Origin: Enterococcus ureilyticus
Lineage (GTDB): Bacteria > Bacillota > Bacilli > Lactobacillales > Enterococcaceae
Length of the DNA stretch: 64,000 nucleotides
Assembly: GCF_001730315.1 (NCBI RefSeq)
Contig: NZ_MIKC01000005.1
Span: 1-64,000, forward strand
Direction of reading: 5' to 3'
The notes beneath the pieces are model-generated. The model was not told the DNA's origin. It searched no databases and saw only the letters and a list, made by a program, of their open reading frames with translations. Both the position numbers and the translations under genes were made by a program. Shown piece by piece: positions 46,002 through 54,234 of this stretch. Within the stretch, counting starts at the first letter, position 1, and every line of letters begins with the position of its first letter.

Positions 46002-46228
46002 ACTTTTCCCACCTTCTCTATTGTTATTCCTGTTCCCTCAACACCTAAATCTTTAGCTGTTAAGGTGATGTCGCCTGTTTTTCCATTGATTGATCTAACA
46101 CCAATTCCTGCTGTTGCGATTTGATCTAAACCAAGAACTGCGCTAACATGGGTTTCAGGAAAAACTTGACGTTGTACACCTGATTCCTCGGTTTCCATAA
46201 CTTTTTTGATTTCTACTTCATGTGCCAT
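45998..46228 (-). CDS. Small baseplate/fibre linker protein
   Basis: A 76-residue protein: MAHEVEIKKVMETEESGVQR, adapter VFPETHVSAVLGLDQI, then the phage fibre repeat SINGKTGDITLTAKDLGVEG, and the C-terminal tag IEKVGKV. The VNGKTGDVTLTA-type repeat is common in siphophage fibres of lactic acid bacteria. It overlaps the BppU stop by one base. Confidence 0.72.
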   Translation of the reverse strand: MAHEVEIKKVMETEESGVQRQVFPETHVSAVLGLDQIATAGIGVRSINGKTGDITLTAKDLGVEGTGITIEKVGKV

Positions 46229-47103
46229 TAGACTGAGCCTACCTTTCTTAGGAAGAAAGTATGTTGTTTTTCACTGTCGATTTCAGCTATCACTAAGGCT
46301 GAAGCTTCTTTTTTATGAGTAACGCTTCCTACTTTCGTCACCTTATGATTCAAGCTAAATTTATCATCTCGAATCGTTCTAAGAATTCCGGTTTCACCAC
46401 TTTTTAAAGTAAAATGTGCTCGTTTTAATTCTTCGATCAAATGCAAAAGATTTCCCGCTGCATTTTCATCTAAAATTCCTTTGATCGTAGCAAACCATTG
46501 GTCAAATTCTGTTCTTTGACCTTGTGACCATTGATCATAGCGCTGCTGGTTTGTTGTGATCCACACTTGGAATTCAGCAATAATCCGCTGTAGTTCTTCT
46601 TGTGCTACCACATACCAGTCATCATAGACCTCCTGACATGTTTTCACCCATTCAGTAAAATAGCGTAAAATTTCTTCAAATGTCCAAATGTAGTTACTAT
46701 CTTTGACCCCATCATCATAAATGCTTTTTTTGACTTGATACGTAAAATCACTGGTAGAAAATTGTTGGTGCCAGCTTAAGTCTTTTTGCAGTTCTCTAAA
46801 GCTAAAGTAAGCCGTATTTTCTCCAATATTTTGCATATCGTAATTGGTTAAGGTGTATTCTAATGTTCCTTTTTTTGCGTCGATGATTTTAGTGACTTTT
46901 TGTTCCGATAAACCGAGACCTGCATGATGTCCTTGTTTGACGCAGAAAAAAGGGGTTAAATTTGAAATGTCTTTTGGTTTTCCATGTTCTGTTATAGTTA
47001 CAGCCAAGACTTGGCTTCCTTCGTCAAATTGACGAATCATGATCGAAGGAATATTATCGTTTGGTTGTGTTGTTGATAAAAAAATTGGATAGACGATTGA
47101 CAT
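46228..47103 (-). CDS. Baseplate upper protein BppU-like
   Basis: A 291-residue protein. Residues 1-130 have the BppU N-terminal fold (MSIVYPIFLSTTQPNDNIPS; LTPFFCVKQGHH; NIGENTAYFSFREL). A long helical region with several Trp follows (FTEWVKTCQEVYDDWY; WITTNQQRYDQWSQGQR). The C-terminus carries KVTKVGSV internally and RKVGSV as the last residues. In phage TP901-1 BppU connects the Dit/Tal hub to receptor-binding proteins. Position after tal supports the same role here. Confidence 0.82.
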   Translation of the reverse strand: MSIVYPIFLSTTQPNDNIPSIMIRQFDEGSQVLAVTITEHGKPKDISNLTPFFCVKQGHHAGLGLSEQKVTKIIDAKKGTLEYTLTNYDMQNIGENTAYFSFRELQKDLSWHQQFSTSDFTYQVKKSIYDDGVKDSNYIWTFEEILRYFTEWVKTCQEVYDDWYVVAQEELQRIIAEFQVWITTNQQRYDQWSQGQRTEFDQWFATIKGILDENAAGNLLHLIEELKRAHFTLKSGETGILRTIRDDKFSLNHKVTKVGSVTHKKEASALVIAEIDSEKQHTFFLRKVGSV

Positions 47104-47128
47104 TTACTCACTCCTTTCTAAAAATTGT

Positions 47129-49897
47129 TTATTTGGGCGGGATGACAATTGAGCTGATTTCACTTGCTCCGACCCATGATCGCTCATATTTGCCGACTAC
47201 TTGTCCTAATCCGATATTTTGTTCATAGGTTTGGAAACCTCCATTGGCTAAACCACGGATGACGCCTGTATGACCATATGTGCTGTCGACAGTAAAGCCG
47301 CCAATATTGCCGCCACGCTTCCAGTTGATGATCGCCCCTACGACTAACTGTTGATAAGACGGGTTATAAATAACTTTCCAACCGACTGCGGCCCAATTAT
47401 ATCCACTACCAATTTCAGCCGCTGCTTCTGTATTTCCGATTACATGGCTTAAGGGATAGCCTGTATTAGCGCCTAAACCACAGCCTCCTAGAAATCCAGA
47501 ATACTCTGCTGAGACAGCATAACATTGTCCATTACCTAAAGGCTGTTTGTACAATGCATCTAAATGAGCCAAGCCTGCTGCTCCAGTAGCAGCTCCAGGT
47601 TTTAAATTTCTTAATTTGTCATACCAATACTGAGCTTGCTGAGCTCTGGCTGGTTGATTTGGATATTTAGGATGCTCATAAAATGCAATAAAATATTCCG
47701 CTGCCAGTCTAACATCTGATAATTTGGTAAAGTCCCTAAATGATATAGTTGATAAGTCTGGGCGTTCATAATTTGGAAACCACTGTTGATTATTTTCCAT
47801 TTCCCATTGAATGCGACGGCATTGAGTATCAAGCGTTCGATGGTCCAACCCATGTTCGTTACACCAATTAACAAGCTTAGATTTAGGTGTCCATTGGGTT
47901 AACCCATAACCGCCGCCACCACTTAACTCGTCAATATCAGGCATGATTCCCGATTCTGATTGGATATTTCCAAGCATTCCAGCGATAGATTGCTCTGTCC
48001 AGCCTTTATTTTTAAAAAATCGCCAAATTCCCCAGGCATTTTTTTCTTGATCTGTTGTCAGCTCTGGTGGGATGCCACCGCCTCCACCAGACCCGCCGCT
48101 GCCGTTTCCTGTAATTTCTTTTCCATTAAGAAATAGTTTACCGTTTATATTTAATTCACCTTTGAGAGCAACTTTTCCAAAAATCTCTAGCTTAGGATTA
48201 TCTGCTGTGCTGTCGGGTGGAATACTAATCACATTGGCATGATTTTTAGCATCGGTTGATTGTGTCGCTATATTGATCGAATAGCCTGATTTTTGGATAA
48301 TGGTATAACCATCTAATTTGCCTTCTGTAAATGCTGGAGCAATTGCTCCGAGCTCTTTTCCTGTTTTTGAATTAAGAAAGCGAATTTTACCATCAAGAAT
48401 ATGCACTTTAAATCCATTACTATCTGATTCAAATTGGGAGCCGTAAATATTTACGCCTTTAATATCAATGGCTCTCAAAGTACCCGTGTTAATATAATCA
48501 GCATTAAATTTCCCATCGATTGTCCAAGCAGTTTGAGGTTTATTGGTAAATTTGTCTTTAACAAAACCTATGCCGTCAGAATTCATTATCAAAAAATGTT
48601 TACTATTTTCTAGCGAATTGCCATTCATAAAAACTTGCTGATATGGTTCACGACTTTGGGATTTACCTGTTTCAATCCCATTCATCAATTTTATCGAGCC
48701 GCCTTTAGCTCCACGAATAATATCATCTTGCCATTTCGAAATTTCTTCTGAGTCATAAAAAGTCATCTTCTTCTCTTCTAAAGAATCAACATTCCCCTTT
48801 AAATCAGATGTGGCTTTTGAAATGCTTTTCGTGATGTTATCCCCTAAGCCTGCTTCGACTTTGCCAGTTAAACGATCGATCTTCACTTTAAAAATCCGTG
48901 TTTGATAATGATAATTCCGATCGTGTCGATGAATCGTTACGGTATTGCCAATTGTATCACCGCCTAAAATCTCAGTTTTAAACTGGACAAGTGGTCGAGA
49001 ATACTCCACCAGAGACTGATAGGTTTGCTGTAGTAATTTTTCTGGACTTTCTTCATCGTCAAACGTGATGACTTTTTCTCGTCTGCGCATGCCGCCATTT
49101 TTTAAGGGAATACCATATAGTTTGGTCATTTCAGGAAATTCTAACCAGTTTTGGCCCTTGGGTTTATTCAAAGGATTGCCATTGCTTTTTTTCCACTCTA
49201 CATTCGTGAATTCGATCCGTTTGCCCTTGCCATCTCCCACATCTTCACCACGTCCGCGGCCAATCAAGCTTGTATATACTTGATTACGGTCTTGTTCTTT
49301 CACAATGCTCAATGCCTTGTCACCGTAAGTAAAACGTTGTTTGCTTTTTCCACCGATTTCACGATAAACTTCTATCCATTTATCTGTAATCCCAATGCCA
49401 TCTATCTTATATTTAAAAAGAATTTCACAGCCTTGTGTTTGAATATTTTTTAATGCATCCCGTACAGATAGGAAACTGAAATCGTCTGTTATTGCAGGTA
49501 AATTCGCGTCTAATTTGTCTACGCGCCATTCTGTTTCTACTAATAATTTTTGAATTGTACTCTTGACTGATTCATTTGTTACTTGAATATTTTTAACAAC
49601 ATATGAATCAAGCTCGTCAGGTGCAAAGCTAATTCCCACAAAGGATAACAAATTTTCCTCTTCACTATCTAAAATAATTCTGTATAAACTATAGGAAGAT
49701 GCTTCTTCTTTCACAGCCATATAAGCTGCTTGTTTTAATTCGTCATCATATAGAGTAGATACATTTAGAGTATCATTCATCAATTCCTCTTTGTTTGCGG
49801 TAATTTCCTTTTCCTGGATGACTTCTATCAACTCATTTTCTTTCACGATTCGTAACAAGTGCTGGCGCTCATCAAAGAAATAAACACTTTTATTCAT
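47129..49897 (-). CDS. Tail-associated protein (Tal) with lysozyme-like and CHAP domains
   Basis: A 922-residue tail tip protein. Residues 1 to about 340 are a prophage endopeptidase tail domain (gp27-like hub). A middle region with fibre motifs follows, then a Gly/Ser linker near residue 597. Next comes a phage lysozyme-type domain (WGIWRFFKNKGWTEQSIAGM, GGYGLTQWTPKSKL, about 610-755) and a C-terminal CHAP amidase (NGQCYAVSAEYSG with Cys, YGHTGVIRG with His, about 785-922). It opens the cell wall from outside at the tail tip. It overlaps dit by 4 nt. Confidence 0.88.
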   Translation of the reverse strand: MNKSVYFFDERQHLLRIVKENELIEVIQEKEITANKEELMNDTLNVSTLYDDELKQAAYMAVKEEASSYSLYRIILDSEEENLLSFVGISFAPDELDSYVVKNIQVTNESVKSTIQKLLVETEWRVDKLDANLPAITDDFSFLSVRDALKNIQTQGCEILFKYKIDGIGITDKWIEVYREIGGKSKQRFTYGDKALSIVKEQDRNQVYTSLIGRGRGEDVGDGKGKRIEFTNVEWKKSNGNPLNKPKGQNWLEFPEMTKLYGIPLKNGGMRRREKVITFDDEESPEKLLQQTYQSLVEYSRPLVQFKTEILGGDTIGNTVTIHRHDRNYHYQTRIFKVKIDRLTGKVEAGLGDNITKSISKATSDLKGNVDSLEEKKMTFYDSEEISKWQDDIIRGAKGGSIKLMNGIETGKSQSREPYQQVFMNGNSLENSKHFLIMNSDGIGFVKDKFTNKPQTAWTIDGKFNADYINTGTLRAIDIKGVNIYGSQFESDSNGFKVHILDGKIRFLNSKTGKELGAIAPAFTEGKLDGYTIIQKSGYSINIATQSTDAKNHANVISIPPDSTADNPKLEIFGKVALKGELNINGKLFLNGKEITGNGSGGSGGGGGIPPELTTDQEKNAWGIWRFFKNKGWTEQSIAGMLGNIQSESGIMPDIDELSGGGGYGLTQWTPKSKLVNWCNEHGLDHRTLDTQCRRIQWEMENNQQWFPNYERPDLSTISFRDFTKLSDVRLAAEYFIAFYEHPKYPNQPARAQQAQYWYDKLRNLKPGAATGAAGLAHLDALYKQPLGNGQCYAVSAEYSGFLGGCGLGANTGYPLSHVIGNTEAAAEIGSGYNWAAVGWKVIYNPSYQQLVVGAIINWKRGGNIGGFTVDSTYGHTGVIRGLANGGFQTYEQNIGLGQVVGKYERSWVGASEISSIVIPPK

Positions 49898-50661
49898 AAC
49901 TGAACCTCCCTATAGGAAATAGTCATTTTACCATTGTTGCACTGAACAGTTTGACCTTCTTTAATACTAAAATTTTCAAAATCACTTTCTAAATCTAGTA
50001 AAAAGGTTTGATCTAGTTCATTGACAAAGACTTTTCCCTTTAAGAAATCAAAAACAACTTGGTCGCCCGCACTTAAATTATAGCTTGTGATTTTGATTGT
50101 TTTTGCTCCATTTGTAATCACTAAAGAACCAAACGCTGCAATAGTCACAGCAATTTTTTCTGGTGCTGTATGATAGGGTAAATAGGTCGTAATCGCTCCG
50201 TCTGTTTTTAACAGAACGGAATATTTTTTTGGATCTGTACAAAGAATTTCAAAACTTGCAATAATATTATTTGTATCTCCCCGAACATCATCTGTCGTCC
50301 TATATTGTCCATGATAATGGTAGTCCAATTCGTCTTTGAAGCGAATCTCAACATCTGACTCTTTATAAAGTAAATGCATCAATTGCCGGTATTTCTTCTG
50401 TATATCTTTCGCATCATTTCCGATCAATTGATAGCTTACTTTGATTGTTCGAGCTGGTAATTTTTGATTCAGTTTGATGCTCCCTACTTGTGTTTCTTGT
50501 GTTTCAATATCCAGTGATAGCATTTCTCTGCCTGTTACAGCTAACGTACGGTAGCCGTCGATCATTTTTTCTAGATACACACCGTCATACATCATGGCTG
50601 AAGAAGGAAGGATCAAATCATCTTTATGGACTTTTTTCGTTGTGTCTTCAAAATAATACAT
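49894..50661 (-). CDS. Distal tail protein (Dit)
   Basis: A 255-residue hub protein between tape measure and Tal. The N-terminal half (MYYFEDTTKKVHKDDLILPS; TVGSIKLNQKLPARTIKVSY; DIQKKYRQLMHLL; IRFKDELDYHYHGQYRTTDD) follows the Dit ring domain pattern, and the second half is a galectin-like beta domain. It forms the hexameric ring that closes the tail tube and binds BppU. Confidence 0.85.
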   Translation of the reverse strand: MYYFEDTTKKVHKDDLILPSSAMMYDGVYLEKMIDGYRTLAVTGREMLSLDIETQETQVGSIKLNQKLPARTIKVSYQLIGNDAKDIQKKYRQLMHLLYKESDVEIRFKDELDYHYHGQYRTTDDVRGDTNNIIASFEILCTDPKKYSVLLKTDGAITTYLPYHTAPEKIAVTIAAFGSLVITNGAKTIKITSYNLSAGDQVVFDFLKGKVFVNELDQTFLLDLESDFENFSIKEGQTVQCNNGKMTISYREVQL

Positions 50662-50674
50662 GTTTTCCCTCCTT

Positions 50675-52681
50675 CTAAAATGCTAAGTTAATAGCAGAAT
50701 CTTGTCCCATTGCTTCTGAAATATCTGAAACAAAGGCTTTGAATTGTTGATTGCCGAGTTTGATGTTGAATGTTGCTGGTTGTTTGGTTTGAACTTGCAT
50801 TTGTTTACTGCTGGATTGGACGGACACATCTTGTACTGTTGCCAAATGCTGATCTAAACTGTCTAGGCTTGGTAGCATGATTTGTGAAGCTAGTTTGTCC
50901 ATTGGTTGATCTACTACATGAGCATTTCTTTCGATCCCAATGGCAAGACCTGCTGGCAGCATTGCGCCGATTTCATCTCGCATCCAGCGAGATGGAGAAT
51001 GGATTTTGAACAGACCTTTGAAGGTATCTCCAATGCTTTTTCCAATGTCCATAACGGCATCTAACGCTGCTTTAGCCATACCACTGATCCCATCAATCAG
51101 GCCTTGGATTAAGTTTGTGCCGGCTTCTTTTAAATCTGGAACCGCTTTGATCACTGTTTCAAGAAGTTTCAACACAATTTTAGCACCAGCTGCAATGATT
51201 TTCGGGATACTTTCTCCGATGCCTTTTACTAGAGCTAAAATAAGTTCAACTGCGGCAGCTAAGATTTGTGGCAAATTCGCTAACAATCCTTCGCACAGTT
51301 TTCCAACAATTTCTACTGCTGCATCTAATAGTTTCGGTAAATTTTCAGATAGGGTTCTAACTAAGGTCGTAATAGCTTGCAATGCCACTGGAACTAATGC
51401 AGGTAAAACAGAGGCTACCCCTTCAGCTAGCTTGGTTAAAATTTCGATCCCTTTGTCAATGATCAACGGTAAATTATTCGTGATATTTGCAGTGAAGGCC
51501 TCAATTATATTGGTTACTGTATCAATGATTTGGTCCTTATTCGCCAGTATTCCGTCAACTAACGCAATCAATAAATCTAAACCTGTCATCAACAACTGTG
51601 GTGCTGCTGATAGTAAACTTGTGGCTAAAGATTCGATCAACATTAAAGCTGCTGGAATCAAGGTTGGTAAGCTTTCAATCACACCTTGAACGAGTGCGCT
51701 AATCAGATCGACTGCACTTTGCATGATTACAGGAAGATTGACAGCGATCGCTTCTGCAAGACCTGCAATCAATTGTGTTCCTGAAGCCATTAAATCGGGT
51801 AATTTGGAAATGATTCCACTGATAAAACCTTGGATCACTTCGGGGCCTTTTTCAATTGCGGTAGTAATCATTCCTCCCAGCTGATCTCCGAATTGGCTGT
51901 TCACTAATCCTAGACCGACAAGAGCAACACCCAAAATCGCTGCTGGCCCCAATGCTTGTAAAGCAACCCCGAAAACAGATGTTAATCCTTGAATCATTGT
52001 CGTCATAGCGGTTGTCCCTACTCCGGCAGATTTTTGGATTCCTTGACCGATGCCGCCAAAGGCTTTTGTGACCAAGGGAACTTCTCCAGCAATTTTTTTA
52101 GAACCTAATGAAATCGATTCAAAAAAACCTGCTACATTCAATGCACCTGAACCCATTTTATCCATTGCTTTTCCTACGCCTACTTCTAAAGACAGCATGC
52201 CATATGCCATCTGTGGCGCTAAGCTTGTCACTGTTTTGGCTAGATTTTGTGTAAAGCCAGTTACTTTAGAATCTAATGAGATAAACGGGTCTAACATTTT
52301 TGTAGGTAATTCTTTAAAGGGTGATTGCATCTTACTAAAACTAGTTGAAACAATCCCACTTAGTCCCTGTGATTTTTTACCTAGTGCATTGAACGCCTCT
52401 GCAGCTTTTCCTAGTTGACTTGTTGCCTGTGAACCAAAGCTTGTAAACATTGATTCAACAGAGGGTAAACCAAATTTCTCTAAAGCACTATCTAATTCTT
52501 CTAGGGAGCCTTTTATTTCATTAAAAGTATCCTTTGCTGTGCCCGGGTTTGAAAAAGAAGAAAATAATTGATTGATTTGTGTTTCTAATTGAGCAGTGCT
52601 TTCAGTTATTTGAGTTAATGCTCCGTTTAAGCCTCCATCTACAGCAGATAAGATGGCCTTTACATTAATTTTATAGTCCAT
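50675..52681 (-). CDS. Tail tape measure protein
   Basis: A 668-residue protein of the phage tape measure class. Residues 286-527 consist of eleven consecutive 22-residue repeats without any spacing change. Examples are LVKGIGESIPKIIAAGAKIV and LCEGLLANLPQILAAAVELI (each the first 20 residues of a repeat). The N-terminus is helical, a hydrophobic stretch lies at about 235-262, and the C-terminus contains FKIHSPSRWMRDEIGAMLPA, typical of tape measures of this group. The length predicts a tail of roughly 100 nm by the usual 0.15 nm per residue rule. Confidence 0.93.
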   Translation of the reverse strand: MDYKINVKAILSAVDGGLNGALTQITESTAQLETQINQLFSSFSNPGTAKDTFNEIKGSLEELDSALEKFGLPSVESMFTSFGSQATSQLGKAAEAFNALGKKSQGLSGIVSTSFSKMQSPFKELPTKMLDPFISLDSKVTGFTQNLAKTVTSLAPQMAYGMLSLEVGVGKAMDKMGSGALNVAGFFESISLGSKKIAGEVPLVTKAFGGIGQGIQKSAGVGTTAMTTMIQGLTSVFGVALQALGPAAILGVALVGLGLVNSQFGDQLGGMITTAIEKGPEVIQGFISGIISKLPDLMASGTQLIAGLAEAIAVNLPVIMQSAVDLISALVQGVIESLPTLIPAALMLIESLATSLLSAAPQLLMTGLDLLIALVDGILANKDQIIDTVTNIIEAFTANITNNLPLIIDKGIEILTKLAEGVASVLPALVPVALQAITTLVRTLSENLPKLLDAAVEIVGKLCEGLLANLPQILAAAVELILALVKGIGESIPKIIAAGAKIVLKLLETVIKAVPDLKEAGTNLIQGLIDGISGMAKAALDAVMDIGKSIGDTFKGLFKIHSPSRWMRDEIGAMLPAGLAIGIERNAHVVDQPMDKLASQIMLPSLDSLDQHLATVQDVSVQSSSKQMQVQTKQPATFNIKLGNQQFKAFVSDISEAMGQDSAINLAF

Positions 52682-52696
52682 TTTTCCCCTCCTTTC

Positions 52697-53098
52697 CTAT
52701 GAATTAAAATTCGCGATCCAATTTTGAAGTTTTTCTTTATCTGGAGACGTTCTTTGTTGTCTGCCTAGTAGTTTCTTTTCTGCTTTGCGATAATCGAAAA
52801 ATTTATCAAAGGTCCTAAAAATTGGTTTGCCTTTTCGCGTTTGTCCAGCCATCACTGTAGCCCATGCTTGCATATGGATCTCATATTGCCGATCCAGTTG
52901 CTTCAATTGATATGCTCTCATTCGCAACTCATAATCAGGAATCGTCAAGCGGTCGATTTCAGTAAAATCTTCGATTTTCAAAAAACGTAAACAGTTTAAA
53001 CGAACCTGCTCATAGACTTCATCAAATTCGATCGATTTTACGCTTGTGTTTCTTCCAACATCTTGCTGGTCATCATCCCGGTATATTCCGACTTTTTT
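52697..53098 (-). CDS. Tail assembly chaperone GT extension, made by -1 frameshift
   Basis: The 94-codon frame starting at 52981 continues upstream without stop to 53092, where the slippery heptamer A AAA AAG lies inside the first chaperone gene. Slippage by -1 joins 96 residues of the first gene to 131 from this frame, giving about 227 residues. Conserved features are FDEVYEQVRLNCLRF and LTIPDYELRMRAYQLKQLD. In siphophages the G and GT proteins coat the tape measure during tail assembly, and the -1 shift sets their ratio. An independent start at the TTG at 52981 is less likely. Confidence 0.85.
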   Translation of the reverse strand, partial: KKVGIYRDDDQQDVGRNTSVKSIEFDEVYEQVRLNCLRFLKIEDFTEIDRLTIPDYELRMRAYQLKQLDRQYEIHMQAWATVMAGQTRKGKPIFRTFDKFFDYRKAEKKLLGRQQRTSPDKEKLQNWIANFNS

Positions 53099-53379
53099 AG
53101 CTCATCGATCACTTCTTCAAATAGATTCTTCGTACCGTTTTGTTCAACGTACTCTTCTAAACATTTGACTGTCATTCGCGGTTTCTCGGTCATATTTGCA
53201 ATCAACAATACTTCAAAAAGAGTATCTACATCTGATAAAAGCAAATTTGAAACGATGGCGCCAACGCCTAATTTCAACTGCATTCCACCACGTTCTACTG
53301 AATAACGCTTATTGATTTCTTTTAAAAATCCGTACCCAAATTTACAGCTGACTATTTTTTCGTTCATTGTAAGTTCCAT
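53038..53379 (-). CDS. Tail assembly chaperone (G protein)
   Basis: A 113-residue protein MELTMNEKIVSCKFGYGFLK with TLFEVLLIANMTEKPRMT, positioned between tail tube and tape measure. Most ribosomes should reach its own stop at 53038; some shift at 53092-53098 to make the GT form. Confidence 0.85.
   Translation of the reverse strand: MELTMNEKIVSCKFGYGFLKEINKRYSVERGGMQLKLGVGAIVSNLLLSDVDTLFEVLLIANMTEKPRMTVKCLEEYVEQNGTKNLFEEVIDELKKSEYTGMMTSKMLEETQA
53092..53098 (-). promoter_or_regulatory. -1 ribosomal frameshift site (A AAA AAG)
   Basis: In the first chaperone frame the codons CTA AAA AAG form the classic X XXY YYZ heptamer. The -1 frame after it is open for 131 codons and encodes the second chaperone. 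Confidence 0.85.
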
Positions 53380-53450
53380 ATTTATTCCTCCTGATTTCCA
53401 AAGAGGTTAGTCAGACTAACCTCTTAAAATGTGTACTTGCGTATCAATCA

Positions 53451-53960
53451 TTACGGCGTTGTTTCCACTTTAACAGTGTCTTTGAATTCATAGTCGCCAC
53501 CTTCAGAAGTATCAAGCTCCAATGCTGCAAAACCATTCTTACCTGCGCCTTCGATTGCCCATTCCAAAGAGTATTCCACTTTATTTTCAGCTGAATCTGT
53601 TTCTTCAAACGAAGTAAAATAGCCTTCAAAATATTTCGCTTTGAATTTCCCTTCGTTGTTGCCAGTGCCAATCTCCTTGGTGTTGATACGCCAAATTTGA
53701 ACACGTTTATTTTCATCCATTGCTGTTTCTAATTTATCGATTTGTGTTGAACCGATTTTATATAGTGTTGTTGCCGTTACGGTTGTTTCGGTTGCTCCTG
53801 GTGTCACTACGCTACCATCTTTCGTAACAGTTGATTCACTTTCTTTTGATTTTGAATAGCCATTTTCTGTGCTGTATGCTAAGCCCCAGGCACGTTCATT
53901 TCCTTCGTCTTCGGCTAAACGAAAACGCCAAACTACATCTACTCCGCTTAATGCTGTCAT
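53451..53960 (-). CDS. Major tail tube protein, TP901-1 family
   Basis: A 169-residue protein MTALSGVDVVWRFRLAEDEG with NERAWGLAYSTENGYSKSKE and KAKYFEGYFTSFEETDSAEN, the pattern of TP901-1 type major tail proteins. It polymerises as hexamer rings around the tape measure. It overlaps the small upstream gene by 4 nt. Gene order tube-chaperones-tape measure-Dit-Tal-BppU is the siphophage standard. Confidence 0.88.
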   Translation of the reverse strand: MTALSGVDVVWRFRLAEDEGNERAWGLAYSTENGYSKSKESESTVTKDGSVVTPGATETTVTATTLYKIGSTQIDKLETAMDENKRVQIWRINTKEIGTGNNEGKFKAKYFEGYFTSFEETDSAENKVEYSLEWAIEGAGKNGFAALELDTSEGGDYEFKDTVKVETTP

Positions 53961-54157
53961 CTGTTTATTTCCTCCTTAGTGTGTTGTTGCTGCTTCAATT
54001 TTTTTAATTGAGATGCAAGCTGATTTTTTCGTCGTTGTTCTGCTTTCACCCTTTTTTGCAGCTTTCCGATCACTTTCAATTGTTTTTTGATTACCTGATT
54101 CTGCTGCTCAAAAGTAAAATATTGATTTTCTGACACAAAACGATCATTTGATTTCAA
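53957..54157 (-). CDS. Small coiled-coil protein, first gene of the tail operon
   Basis: A 66-residue protein starting with TTG at 54157 (LKSNDRFVSENQYFTFEQQN), 8 nt after GAGGAG, and ending KLKQQQHTKEEINR. It is almost wholly helical and charged (Lys, Gln, Arg), suited to a coiled coil. Phage tail operons do not normally begin with such a gene; head completion genes would stand here. It may be a regulator, a tail terminator substitute or an assembly factor. Function unknown. Confidence 0.65.
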   Translation of the reverse strand: MKSNDRFVSENQYFTFEQQNQVIKKQLKVIGKLQKRVKAEQRRKNQLASQLKKLKQQQHTKEEINR

Positions 54158-54234
54158 CTTGACATCTCCTCTCATTTAAAGTCACGGGCGACTTAAGTAT
54201 CAAATCGTTACAGCCGTTCGTACTTGATGAACCT

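Noticed and set aside
50940-51689. A 249-codon open frame on the plus strand opposite the tape measure gene
   Set aside because: It is the antisense image of the repetitive, stop-poor tape measure repeat region, lacks a ribosome binding site and has no recognisable protein features.
52697-52981. Independent translation of the second tail chaperone from TTG at 52981
   Set aside because: No good ribosome binding site precedes it and the frame is open upstream exactly to a slippery heptamer, so frameshift expression is favoured.
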